Shown here one piece after another: positions 1-7,183 of a DNA stretch of 64,000 nt. Every line of letters begins with the position of its first letter. Positions within the stretch are counted from its first letter, which is position 1. The position numbers and the translations under genes were made by a program. Source of the DNA: Nitrospira sp. (GTDB lineage: Bacteria > Nitrospirota > Nitrospiria > Nitrospirales > Nitrospiraceae); the NCBI GenBank assembly GCA_037045225.1, contig JBAOHZ010000009.1:2046001-2110000 (forward strand), read 5' to 3'. The notes under the pieces were generated by a model. That model was not told the DNA's origin. It did not search any database and worked only from the letters and a program-made list of their open reading frames with translations.

Positions 1-309
1 GATTTCCATGACCTGGCGATCGATGGTGTCGTGACGGGCCTGGATCAATCCAGCGGTGCCCGAGCGGTCGAGTTCCAGGGACAGATTCACTTGCACCTGA
101 TAGTATCGTTGGCCATCATCGACGGGTGCGACAACAGGCGGCAGATTGAGGGTCACACCGGGTTGCATCTGTGAAGAGTCCGGTGTAGCCGTCTGCAAGG
201 AAAACGTGTGCGGCATCAGATCCGTAGCGGAAATGCCCGCGAGATAGCCCACGAGCACCAGGATGCCGGAGATGCTGAGGAACAAGACAATGCTGATTCG
301 AGTGGTCAT
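1..309 (-). CDS. FliL-like flagellar basal-body protein, N-terminal part (cut by window edge)
   Basis: The reading frame is open from an ATG at 309 to the window edge and gives 103 residues. There is a short basic N-terminus (MTTRIS), one hydrophobic segment at about residues 5-25, a low-complexity linker, then the start of a periplasmic beta/alpha domain (RYYQVQVNLSLELDR, followed by residues ending IDRQVMEI). This matches the layout of FliL, a single-span inner-membrane protein tied to the flagellar stator, where a beta-strand is followed by a helix that begins near a conserved Arg. The C-terminal part lies outside the window, so the family call rests on the N-terminal half. Another single-span periplasmic protein is possible. 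Confidence 0.55.
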   Translation of the reverse strand, partial: MTTRISIVLFLSISGILVLVGYLAGISATDLMPHTFSLQTATPDSSQMQPGVTLNLPPVVAPVDDGQRYYQVQVNLSLELDRSGTAGLIQARHDTIDRQVMEI

Positions 310-747
310 GTGTCGTAGGTAGGTGTCAAACGGCTCGGTGTTTAACGCGCCGCGTTCTTGCCCAGCGTATACCCGGGCTACAACGGCATCCTGAATAACA
401 GTAGCAGTTCTTTCGAGATTGTCACCAGGTGGTTATCATCGGTTTGCACCAGGAAATTCCTAGGGCTGCCGGTTGTTGCCGGTTAGTGTGGTTAGGCGAG
501 ACTCACAGAGGTTCGTGGGCATCCTATGGCTATTATGTGGCATTTACGAGGACGGGAAGGGGATGAGAAGGGAGTGTGCAACGGATCCCAGGGCGATTTC
601 TGTCGGAAGAATCCTGCGGGAGACCGTCACCCTCTCGCGTTCCATCACGGTGTTGCACTCCACCTTCATGAGGTCGGCCGTTTCACCGGGAACCTCGCTT
701 CTAACTGAACGCGCGTCACCGCCCGCCCTCGTAGGTCCCAAGCTTTG
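310..747. other. Intergenic region without a convincing gene
   Basis: This 438-bp stretch lies between two minus-strand genes. Short open frames occur on both strands (for example 473-763 plus) but none has a good ribosome-binding site or recognisable product. No clear terminator with a T-run was seen. Confidence 0.5.
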
Positions 748-2283
748 TTACTGGCGTGTGTAGCTGAGTTTGAGATGGTAGAAGGCGCCGAATTGTTGGA
801 GAACAGTGGCGGTGAGGCGACTGTTGCCGTCGACCACCGAGGCCGTATCGCCGACACCATACGGTGCTTCAAATAAATAGCCTTGCTCAAGGCTTGAACT
901 GTCGATCTTCGGATGCACCACGACCGGTGAGTGACCGGTTGGGACTGTCGAATTCACGCTGTACACCAGCACTCCCTCACGCGGGCGTCCGTTCGGGGCG
1001 TCTTCCCTGGGTTGCGCCAATTCCACCACGAAGACTTTGCTCGGGCTCTGAGGGTCGTCGATGGGCACGACAACCATCGAGATCCCGTACCGGCTTGATA
1101 GAGGGCTCAGGGTGATGTATCGCTCCTGCGGACTCTCGCTGAGGTAGATGGTTCTCGACGTGTCGAGCCACCCGTTCTTGTGGCGATGCCAGCCCAAGAA
1201 GGTGGTGCAGTGAAAAATGTCCGACATGATGTCCCAGCAACCCGCGCGAGAGGTGTCGACGCCTGCGCCGTATGGATACAGGTCGGGCAGGCCCATTAAA
1301 TGGCTGACCTCATGCACGAGATTGATGTAGCTGTTGCGGTAGCTATCCTGGCCGAACGTCACGGCAAGGCGGATTTCTCCACTGGCCGATGACGCCCCCT
1401 GCCCGGGCCTTGCATTAAATGCCGGAGAATCTGGAAATCCTGCGTTCGGCGGGGCCACGATCAACACGAACTGATAGGTCGAAAAATCGAGTTCCCCGGC
1501 GAACAATGCGGCGGCGTCCGCAATGTATTGCCGATGAGACGTGAAGTCGTGCCAATTGTAGTTGCTGGAGGATTGCGCGAGCCGTCGCCACCCGAGGTGA
1601 TCCAAGATGTCTACCGTCAGTGCGAAGGTGCCATGGCTCTGGTCATGAAACAGCCGCTGTGCTTGGCCGTTTCCCAGCAGATGGGTTGCCTGGTCGACGG
1701 GAACGCAAGCTCCAGCCGGTGCATCCGGAAAGTCCACGAAGAGCATCACGGCCTTCAAGTGGCCGACAGGGCGCGCGTAGAACGCAAAATCGGTACAGCC
1801 TTCAGGGCAATAGACGTCCGGCGCGGGTGTGAGGTCAGGAATCGCTGCCTGCTCAGGAATGGGCGTGAGTTTGGTGAGGCTCCACTGTGGATGTCGCGGG
1901 CGACCGCGGGCCTGCCGTGTGGTGACTACGGCCTGTTTCCGTAGGCGGAGGCAGGTTTGTGACCCGCAGAGATCGTTCATAAGCGCGTAGGTTCCCGATG
2001 TATTGGCGTGTAGGTTCCAGGACTGGCCGGCCGAGAGGGTGGTTGGGCTGAGGGATACGAGGCCCTGGTTGTCCAGGGTCAGGCTCAATCCGTCGCCCAG
2101 GTAGGCGGTGTGAAGTGCGTAACGGTTATCGGCGATCGGAGTCAGTTTCCAGTATTGCCCGCTCGATTCGGCAGGCTCCGCGAGCGTGACGTGACCGGAC
2201 CCGTCCGGGGAGACGTCCAGAGCCTGTTCTCTTCCCGCGATGCGCGTCGTGAGTCGGTAGTAGTGGGTATGGTCGAAGCTCAT
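748..2283 (-). CDS. M6-like zinc metalloprotease with N-terminal lectin-like domain
   Basis: A 511-residue protein. Residues 1 to about 140 look like a ricin-type beta-trefoil: repeated W/L motifs such as YWKLTPIADNRYAL and SWNLHANTSGTYAL. The second part is a metallopeptidase with HEVSHLMGLPD at 324-334, an HExxHxxGxxD motif in which the final Asp is the expected third zinc ligand. Downstream GCWDIMS and a Gly-Trp-Leu segment also fit the M6 (immune inhibitor A-like) group. The start at 2283 begins directly at the lectin-like domain and has AAGG upstream; the frame stays open to 2508, and 2328 is an alternative ATG. No clear signal peptide is visible, which is odd for a family that is normally secreted. 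It stands alone, pointing away from the CarH island. Confidence 0.75.
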   Translation of the reverse strand: MSFDHTHYYRLTTRIAGREQALDVSPDGSGHVTLAEPAESSGQYWKLTPIADNRYALHTAYLGDGLSLTLDNQGLVSLSPTTLSAGQSWNLHANTSGTYALMNDLCGSQTCLRLRKQAVVTTRQARGRPRHPQWSLTKLTPIPEQAAIPDLTPAPDVYCPEGCTDFAFYARPVGHLKAVMLFVDFPDAPAGACVPVDQATHLLGNGQAQRLFHDQSHGTFALTVDILDHLGWRRLAQSSSNYNWHDFTSHRQYIADAAALFAGELDFSTYQFVLIVAPPNAGFPDSPAFNARPGQGASSASGEIRLAVTFGQDSYRNSYINLVHEVSHLMGLPDLYPYGAGVDTSRAGCWDIMSDIFHCTTFLGWHRHKNGWLDTSRTIYLSESPQERYITLSPLSSRYGISMVVVPIDDPQSPSKVFVVELAQPREDAPNGRPREGVLVYSVNSTVPTGHSPVVVHPKIDSSSLEQGYLFEAPYGVGDTASVVDGNSRLTATVLQQFGAFYHLKLSYTRQ

Positions 2284-2631
2284 AGCCTTGACGTGTGTTG
2301 ATGTGCGCGTGATACCCCTACGATACATGAAACTAGGCCGTTGAGGAACAAGGGACAGATTAACCGGCCTGCCCCATGATTGGGCGTAGGGGGAAGCGAG
2401 CGTCGAACGATTTGAAAACTCGCATCGAGTGGGATGGAGCGGTGGCAGGCGCCTCCTGAACCAGTCCTGTTGCGGCCGGTTAGCCAGGGCCGGTTCCTCG
2501 CCAGCCACGCGTAGGCCTTCTAGGGGGGGAGCGATCGAGGGGCGGCGACTGACGTGAGACAGAAGTCTTAGGCCGACCGCTTCCCGGATCGCACGGAAGA
2601 CCTCGAGTCCGATGATGACGGTGTCTCCCCG

Positions 2632-3549
2632 TCAGCCCGGAATCGTAAACCGCCTGGTGAATCGCTCCAGTATCTCGTCCAGCCCACTGAAGCGTTCCAG
2701 AACATCAATGTGGGATTGCGCGAACTGATTGCGCATCGCGCGGGCCCCGTGGCCACCGGCCACGACCGTGGTGATGGGTGTCAATTCTTCCGCGAGTGCT
2801 CGAATCAACTCGGTTGCGCTGTCTTCCTGGAGCACGAGGGTCAATGAAAGTATGGTCAGATCCGGGGTGACTTCTCGGCAGAGTCTGCTGAGGGAGGCGA
2901 TCGGCACGTTTGATCCTAAGTAGTAGACGCGGCAGCCACGCACGCGGCATCGGTACGCGACTGCTAACGCGGCAATATCATGCTCCTCCCCGGGCGGGCA
3001 GGCCACGACGACTTTCGCGCCGAATTCCGCCACAGGCAATTGATTCATGGCGGCATACAGTTTTTGGTGAATTTGACCCGTGACGTAATGTTCGACGGCG
3101 ATACTGATGCGCCCGCTGTGCCAGAGATCCCCCACTTGTTCCTGCAGGGGAAGCAAAATTCCGTGGAGTGCCTCCTCGAATGGCACGACCGCGACCGCGC
3201 CGTTCAAGCGTTTCTCGAAGGTGACGCGGTCGAGTGGTTCCAGTGCCGAGAGCAATTCCCGTAAGAGCCGGTCGAACGTATTGTCTACCACGGCGGTGCG
3301 CGGCGTCTCCGCGCGCAGCCGGGTGATCAATTCCTCACGGCCCAGCTTGGCGAGATCGCCGATTGAAGCGCCCGCGTCCAGTTGATGCTTCAGATAGCGC
3401 AACAGCGCAACATCTTCATCCGAATAATTGCGATAACGGTTCGCCCCTCGCGTCGGCTTTAGCAGGTCAAACCGACGTTCCCAGACCCGAATCACATCTC
3501 GACTCAGGCCGGTGAGTTTCGCAACTCTATGAATTCTATGGGTATTCAT
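2632..3549 (-). CDS. MerR-family regulator with cobalamin-binding domain (CarH/LitR type photoreceptor)
   Basis: A 305-residue protein. Residues 3-70 form a MerR-type winged helix (RVAKLTGLSRDVIRVWERRF, then NRYRNYSDEDV). Residues 90-170 are the helical cap and carry W143-x9-E153-H154, the signature of light-sensing adenosylcobalamin regulators. Residues 178-300 are the Rossmann B12-binding domain with PPGEEH: E188-x-H190 supplies the lower axial His, although the usual following Gly is Ala193. In known CarH/LitR proteins the dark AdoCbl-bound tetramer represses and light releases it. The ATG at 3549 is preferred over an in-frame TTG at 3579 that falls inside the promoter. The gene is divergent from the photolyase cluster, and TTGGACA repeats overlap its own promoter, implying autorepression. 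Confidence 0.88.
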   Translation of the reverse strand: MNTHRIHRVAKLTGLSRDVIRVWERRFDLLKPTRGANRYRNYSDEDVALLRYLKHQLDAGASIGDLAKLGREELITRLRAETPRTAVVDNTFDRLLRELLSALEPLDRVTFEKRLNGAVAVVPFEEALHGILLPLQEQVGDLWHSGRISIAVEHYVTGQIHQKLYAAMNQLPVAEFGAKVVVACPPGEEHDIAALAVAYRCRVRGCRVYYLGSNVPIASLSRLCREVTPDLTILSLTLVLQEDSATELIRALAEELTPITTVVAGGHGARAMRNQFAQSHIDVLERFSGLDEILERFTRRFTIPG

Positions 3550-3560
3550 TGGTGTGTCCA

Positions 3561-3589
3561 AGTATATGGATGTGTCCAATGTTTGTCAA
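3561..3589 (-). promoter_or_regulatory. Sigma-70-type promoter of the CarH-like gene
   Basis: On the minus strand TTGACA (3589-3584) is followed after 17 bp by TATACT (3566-3561), a near-consensus pair. A TTGGACA repeat sits inside the spacer and a second one runs out of the -10 box. The predicted start of transcription is near 3554, only about five bases before the ATG at 3549, so the message should be leaderless or nearly so. Confidence 0.72.
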
Positions 3590-3609
3590 ATATTTATTTA
3601 AATTAACCA

Positions 3610-3638
3610 TTGACACGTTGGACACAAATGGTTAAACA
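3610..3638 (+). promoter_or_regulatory. Probable promoter of the rightward light-island genes
   Basis: TTGACA at 3610-3615 is followed after 17 bp by TAAACA at 3633-3638, a weak -10. A TTGGACA repeat lies in the spacer and another abuts the -10 box, mirroring the leftward promoter. The weak -10 would suit a promoter that is tightly repressed. Confidence 0.5.
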
Positions 3639-3687
3639 TTGGACATAGCAGTTGCAAACATTGGACATGAGCATGTGAGGGGTGATC

Positions 3688-3936
3688 ATGGCAACCACGA
3701 AGACGACGGAAGGAATTGCGGGATTGAGTGAAGGCCGAAGCCAGATCCTGGCTTCCCGGCAAGAGGCGAATTGCATGCGATGCGGCGGCTTGATGGTTCG
3801 TGATTTCTGCACGGACCTGCTGAGTGGGGCCAGCGGGTTCAATTGCACCACGTCGCGTTGCGTGCAATGCGGTGATGTCGTGGATCCGGTCATTCGCTGG
3901 AACCGGTACCTGCAGCAAGCCGCCGGTGCAGCGTGA
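3688..3936 (+). CDS. Small zinc-ribbon-like protein, first gene of the CarH-flanking cluster
   Basis: An 82-residue protein with two CxxC pairs: CMRCGG at 29-34 and CVQCGDVVDPVI at 58-69, 26 residues from C32 to C58. This is the geometry of a single treble-clef or zinc-ribbon site. The second zinc-ribbon gene at 6792-7151 has the same pairs with the same 26-residue gap and the same CG-x-V/L-x-DPVI ending, so the two are paralogues. The ATG at 3688 follows GAGGGG; a GTG six bases upstream is less likely. It is the first gene after the operator array and so the most direct target of the regulator. No function is known to me; an adaptor or regulator role is possible. Confidence 0.75.
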   Translation: MATTKTTEGIAGLSEGRSQILASRQEANCMRCGGLMVRDFCTDLLSGASGFNCTTSRCVQCGDVVDPVIRWNRYLQQAAGAA

Positions 3937-4040
3937 GAAATCGGGCGGTCGCAGCCGGCTGTGCCGGGCCAGGTCGCTGTTTAGCAAGCATCATGACCCC
4001 ACCGGGTTTGTGCGGGGGTTCTCAACCAAGGAGGTTTCTC

Positions 4041-5003
4041 ATGCGGAGGCACACAGGTCTACAAATTGGAATAGGAGCGGTGCTCGTGGCCGGGTCCATG
4101 TCGATGGCGGTGTCGGCGAGGGCAGCCGGTGACTCCAAAGACATGGTCCTCATTCCGAGCGGTGAGTTCACCATGGGTAGTCACGAACATTCCGATGAGG
4201 TGAGGCATCAGGTGGTGATCGATGCGTATCTGGTCGACAAGTTTGAGGCGTCGAATGCGCGGTACAAGGAGTTCATGCGGGCCACCGGTCATCCGGCGCC
4301 AGCCTACTGGGACGACCCCCGGCTCAGCAAGCCTGAGCAACCGGTGGTCGGAGTGAGTTGGACGGATGCCAATGCGTTTTGTAAGTGGGACGGCAAGCGA
4401 CTGCCCACTGAGGCGGAATGGGAGAAGGCCGCCAAGGGGCCGGAGGGAGACAACCATTATCCGTGGGGACATCACCTCGATCCCAAGAAAGCGAACTATG
4501 GACAGAATGTGGGTCACACCACAGCGGTCGATTCCTATCCAGAGGGTGTGAGCGGGTACGGCCTGTACAACATGGCCGGCAATGTCTTCGAGTGGGTCGA
4601 GGATTGGTACGATCCGAAATATTACCGGACCAGCAACGCGTTGAATCCCCGTGGCGCTGAGAAGGGGTACAACTTTGCGAATCAAGGCCCGGTGAAAGTC
4701 CTGCGCGGTGGTTCGTGGCTGGCCCCGGAAACGTCGTTACATACCAGCCATCGGTTCTGGAATCAGCCCGAGAACAATTCCTACGGTGTCGGGCTGGGGT
4801 TCCGTTGCGCGAAGTCGGCGAGCGTGGTGTCCGACGAAGCCGCTCAAGCCGGGCGTGATGCGTTTATCCAGGCCCTCGTAGGCATGGGAGCGGAGAAGAA
4901 CGCCGATGCTCTCGTCTCCATCGAGAAAGCCCTGGCGGTGGACCCCGACAACAAAGAGTATCTGGCCACTCGCGAGCTCATTAAGAAGAGTCTGAAGAAG
5001 TAG
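4041..5003 (+). CDS. Exported SUMF1/FGE-fold protein (formylglycine-generating-enzyme family), catalytically doubtful
   Basis: A 320-residue protein. Residues 1-29 are a signal peptide (hydrophobic core, then VSARAA). The FGE-sulfatase fold follows: MVLIPSGEFTMGS, VGVSWTDANAFCKWDGKRLPTEAEWEKAA, GLYNMAGNVFEWVEDWYD, KVLRGGSW and GLGFRCA near 270. The segment that carries the two oxidase cysteines in true formylglycine-generating enzymes has none here, so sulfatase activation is unlikely; a binding or structural role in the periplasm is more plausible. About 50 C-terminal residues form a helical, TPR-like tail (NADALVSIEKALAVDPDN). AAGGAGG lies nine bases before the ATG. Confidence 0.82.
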   Translation: MRRHTGLQIGIGAVLVAGSMSMAVSARAAGDSKDMVLIPSGEFTMGSHEHSDEVRHQVVIDAYLVDKFEASNARYKEFMRATGHPAPAYWDDPRLSKPEQPVVGVSWTDANAFCKWDGKRLPTEAEWEKAAKGPEGDNHYPWGHHLDPKKANYGQNVGHTTAVDSYPEGVSGYGLYNMAGNVFEWVEDWYDPKYYRTSNALNPRGAEKGYNFANQGPVKVLRGGSWLAPETSLHTSHRFWNQPENNSYGVGLGFRCAKSASVVSDEAAQAGRDAFIQALVGMGAEKNADALVSIEKALAVDPDNKEYLATRELIKKSLKK

Positions 5004-5012
5004 TACAGAACC

Positions 5013-5045
5013 GTGGAGGAGGCGGGTGGCCGTCTCCTTCCACGG
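5013..5045 (+). terminator. Long imperfect hairpin after the first FGE-fold gene
   Basis: CCGTGGAGGAG pairs with CTCCTTCCACGG apart from one bulged base, with a GC-rich loop between. There is no T-run after it, so it may act as an RNA-stabilising or attenuating structure rather than a classical terminator. Confidence 0.35.
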
Positions 5046-5192
5046 CCCTCAGGGGCAGAAGGTGTGGAATGAAGATAACAGGGACTGTCGTCAGCCGGGC
5101 TTCATCCTGGGCATGGCCGTTTATTGAACGATCGATGACGCAACGGTGAGCGCACAGGGCGGGCCCGCTCGATACCCGAGGGAGGCAGAGGT

Positions 5193-5561
5193 ATGACGTA
5201 CAGCACGATGATCACCCTGATCGGCGGATTTACCGCACTCTTGATGACGGTGGACCTCCAAGCCGGTCCGATCGATGTCAGCCGCCACCCCCATCCGGAG
5301 AAACTCCAGCTGGTGCATGAGGCGGAACACAGCGTGGACCATGCGTGGGAAGTGTATCACCGTGCGGCCTTGGGGGGCACCGTGGCATCACCTGACCTGC
5401 AGGCCAACATCGAGCAGCATCTGCATGAAGCCCGAACCCTGCTGACACAGGCGCAAGAAGCAGCCGACCAGGGAGACAGGGGCAAGGTAGAACGGCTGGT
5501 CGGTGAGATCAAGATTCATACGGTCCAGGCAATCGCGGGGAGCAAGGAGCAGAAGAAATGA
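5193..5561 (+). CDS. SmbP-like small exported helical protein
   Basis: A 122-residue protein with an N-terminal signal peptide (about 1-24) and a mature part made of two to three amphipathic helices rich in His and Glu (HPHPEKLQLVHEAEHSVDHAWEVYHRA, then NIEQHLHEARTLLTQAQEAADQG). This resembles the small metal-binding protein SmbP of nitrifying bacteria, a periplasmic helical bundle that binds Cu and other metals. The exact family is tentative because the heptad repeats of SmbP are less regular here. A GGAGG-type site precedes the ATG. Its last four bases overlap the start of the next gene (ATGA), so the two are translationally coupled. Confidence 0.65.
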   Translation: MTYSTMITLIGGFTALLMTVDLQAGPIDVSRHPHPEKLQLVHEAEHSVDHAWEVYHRAALGGTVASPDLQANIEQHLHEARTLLTQAQEAADQGDRGKVERLVGEIKIHTVQAIAGSKEQKK

Positions 5562-6388
5562 CTCAAGGTTTGAGCAGGAGAGGAACCAGGTGGAGATGCA
5601 TGAGCCTGTTCGTGACGGCAGCCTGTGCGGTCGCCCTGACACCTGCGCTCGCGGCGCCGACTCTCAAGGAGCTTGATCCGGTTCCGATGGTGATCGTTCC
5701 GGGCGGACCGTTTCTGATGGGCAGTGAGAGTCCCACGGGGCGAGCCGACGAGTGGCCGCAGCGTTCGGTGCATGTCGATACGTTCGCCATCGATCACGTG
5801 GAAGTGACCAATGAGCGCTACATGGCGTTCGTCGCCACCACCGGCCATCGCAGCCCGCCGAACCCCTATGGCACGGGAGTTTTGGTGTCGGCCAAGGGCA
5901 TCGAGCAGCTACCGGTCGTGCAGGTGACGTGGTACGACGCCAAGGCCTACTGTGCGTGGGCCAAGAAACGACTGCCCACCGAAGCGGAGTGGGAGAAGGC
6001 TGCGCGCGGCACCGATGGCAGGATGTTTCCATGGGGGAACAAAACTCCAGACCCGACTCAAGCGAACTTTGACCGAGAATGGATCGACGACAAGACATTG
6101 TACGCCGTCGGTTCGTTGTCCGGAGGAGCCTCGCCCTACGGCATTCAGGATATGTCCGGCAATGCACGGGAATGGGTGCAGGATTGGTACGCCCCCGACT
6201 ATTACGCAAATGCTCCCGACAAGAACCCACAGGGCCCCGACAAGGGGATTGTCCGGGTGATCCGTGGCGGTTCCTGGCATAGCCCTTTGTCGGATATCAC
6301 CGCGACGGCACGGGGACGCGGAGGATTCGCGCTGCAGACGCACGGCACCGGATTCCGGTGTGTTCGGGGTGGAGAGTCGGCGAAGTGA
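5558..6388 (+). CDS. Second exported SUMF1/FGE-fold protein
   Basis: A 276-residue protein, paralogue of the gene at 4041-5003. The signal peptide is about residues 1-32 (ACAVALTPALAA). The fold markers are MVIVPGGPFLMGSESP, VTWYDAKAYCAWAKKRLPTEAEWEKAARG, GIQDMSGNAREWVQDWY, RVIRGGSW and GTGFRCVRGG. As in its paralogue, the stretch between RGGSW and GFRC has no cysteine, so the oxidase pair of genuine formylglycine-generating enzymes is missing. It overlaps the SmbP-like gene by four bases. The pair of FGE-fold proteins enclosing a putative metal-binding protein suggests an envelope module of unknown task. Confidence 0.82.
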   Translation: MTQGLSRRGTRWRCMSLFVTAACAVALTPALAAPTLKELDPVPMVIVPGGPFLMGSESPTGRADEWPQRSVHVDTFAIDHVEVTNERYMAFVATTGHRSPPNPYGTGVLVSAKGIEQLPVVQVTWYDAKAYCAWAKKRLPTEAEWEKAARGTDGRMFPWGNKTPDPTQANFDREWIDDKTLYAVGSLSGGASPYGIQDMSGNAREWVQDWYAPDYYANAPDKNPQGPDKGIVRVIRGGSWHSPLSDITATARGRGGFALQTHGTGFRCVRGGESAK

Positions 6389-6567
6389 GCAACGGACATG
6401 TGAGAGGGAGTGAGGTCGGTTTGAAGCAGAGGGAGAGGAGGTACCGCGCCTCCGCACGCGGCCTCCCGTTGAGGTGGGCGGGTTCTTCCTTCGGAGGAAT
6501 CCGTCCCCTCAGCGAACCATCGAATGGCGGATGACGATCAGCCAGGCGGAATAACAGGGAGGCCTTC

Positions 6568-6699
6568 ATGACTCAGGTCATCGCATATGGCATCGCGGCG
6601 ATTGTGGTGAGTATCGGGGCGGCACTGTTGGTCAGACCGCGGCGTGCTGCCTATGTGGTGGTGCGGGCGGCTCGATCGGAAAGGCCACGGGTGCGGTAG
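6568..6699 (+). CDS. 43-residue single-span membrane peptide
   Basis: A short frame starts at an ATG preceded by GGGAGG at a normal distance. It encodes a hydrophobic helix of about 20 residues (VIAYGIAAIVVSIGAALLV) followed by an Arg-rich tail (RPRRAAYVVVRAARSERPR). The positive-inside rule places the tail in the cytoplasm. No family is recognised. It lies in the run of co-directional genes between the second FGE-fold gene and the second zinc-ribbon gene. Confidence 0.5.
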   Translation: MTQVIAYGIAAIVVSIGAALLVRPRRAAYVVVRAARSERPRVR

Positions 6700-6791
6700 G
6701 TCGATGGGTAGACACTGGAATGGGAGCCGTCGCATGCAGTGGGCTCCATGTCGTTCGCGGGCGTCCATTTTTACTCCGGTCGGGGGTTCCA

Positions 6792-7151
6792 ATGGAAACA
6801 CATGGGACACCAGAATCCGTCTCCACTCCGCAGCCCGGGCATCAGATCTGTCCGCGTTGCGGAGGATTGTTGTTGACGCAGCACTATATCGATTTGCTTG
6901 ATGATACCGGTCAGATCGATATTACGGCATGGCACTGCACGATGTGCGGCGAGGTGCTCGACCCGGTCATTCTGAAGAATCGCCGGAGCCCGCCGCCGAA
7001 TCTGTTGTACGGCACGAAGCAGCGGAAGTTCAGCCAGCGTGTGACGGCCGCGTCGGACAGCAGGCCTGTGAAACAGTCATCAGATGATCGGGCCCCGGAT
7101 GAGAGCGACGAGGAGTCAGTTGATCAGGCTGACGGGGATGGGGCAACGTAG
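6792..7151 (+). CDS. Second zinc-ribbon-like protein with acidic tail
   Basis: A 119-residue protein with CPRCGG at 20-25 and CTMCGEVLDPVI at 49-60, paralogous to the gene at 3688-3936, with the same 26-residue gap between the CxxC pairs. After the ribbon come a basic stretch (LKNRRSPPP, then GTKQRKFSQR) and an acidic Asp/Glu/Ser-rich tail of about 30 residues, likely disordered. The ATG at 6792 follows GGGGG; the frame is open upstream to 6720. The function is unknown. The duplicate in the same cluster suggests a shared partner. Confidence 0.7.
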   Translation: METHGTPESVSTPQPGHQICPRCGGLLLTQHYIDLLDDTGQIDITAWHCTMCGEVLDPVILKNRRSPPPNLLYGTKQRKFSQRVTAASDSRPVKQSSDDRAPDESDEESVDQADGDGAT

Positions 7152-7183
7152 CCGTGGACTGTGAGAGACGGGAGGGCGGACGG

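Larger units (their letters stand above)
3555..3667. promoter_or_regulatory. Operator array of five TTGGACA repeats in the divergent promoter region
   Basis: TGTCCAA occurs at 3555-3561 and 3573-3579 (TTGGACA on the minus strand), and TTGGACA on the plus strand at 3618-3624, 3639-3645 and 3661-3667. Three copies share the longer 12-mer AAACATTGGACA (minus strand 3584-3573; plus strand 3634-3645 and 3656-3667); the last two are exactly 22 bp apart, two helical turns. The two groups face each other across an AT-rich centre at 3590-3606. This arrangement is expected for a tetrameric MerR/CarH repressor controlling both flanking promoters. Binding by the adjacent regulator is inference. Confidence 0.7.

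Noticed and set aside
473..763. 96-codon plus-strand frame in the intergenic region before the metalloprotease gene
   Set aside because: No ribosome-binding site, no recognisable domain, and two other frames of similar length overlap it.
4041..6388. Reading the two FGE-fold proteins as active formylglycine-generating enzymes
   Set aside because: The catalytic cysteine pair is absent in both, and no sulfatase gene is in the window.
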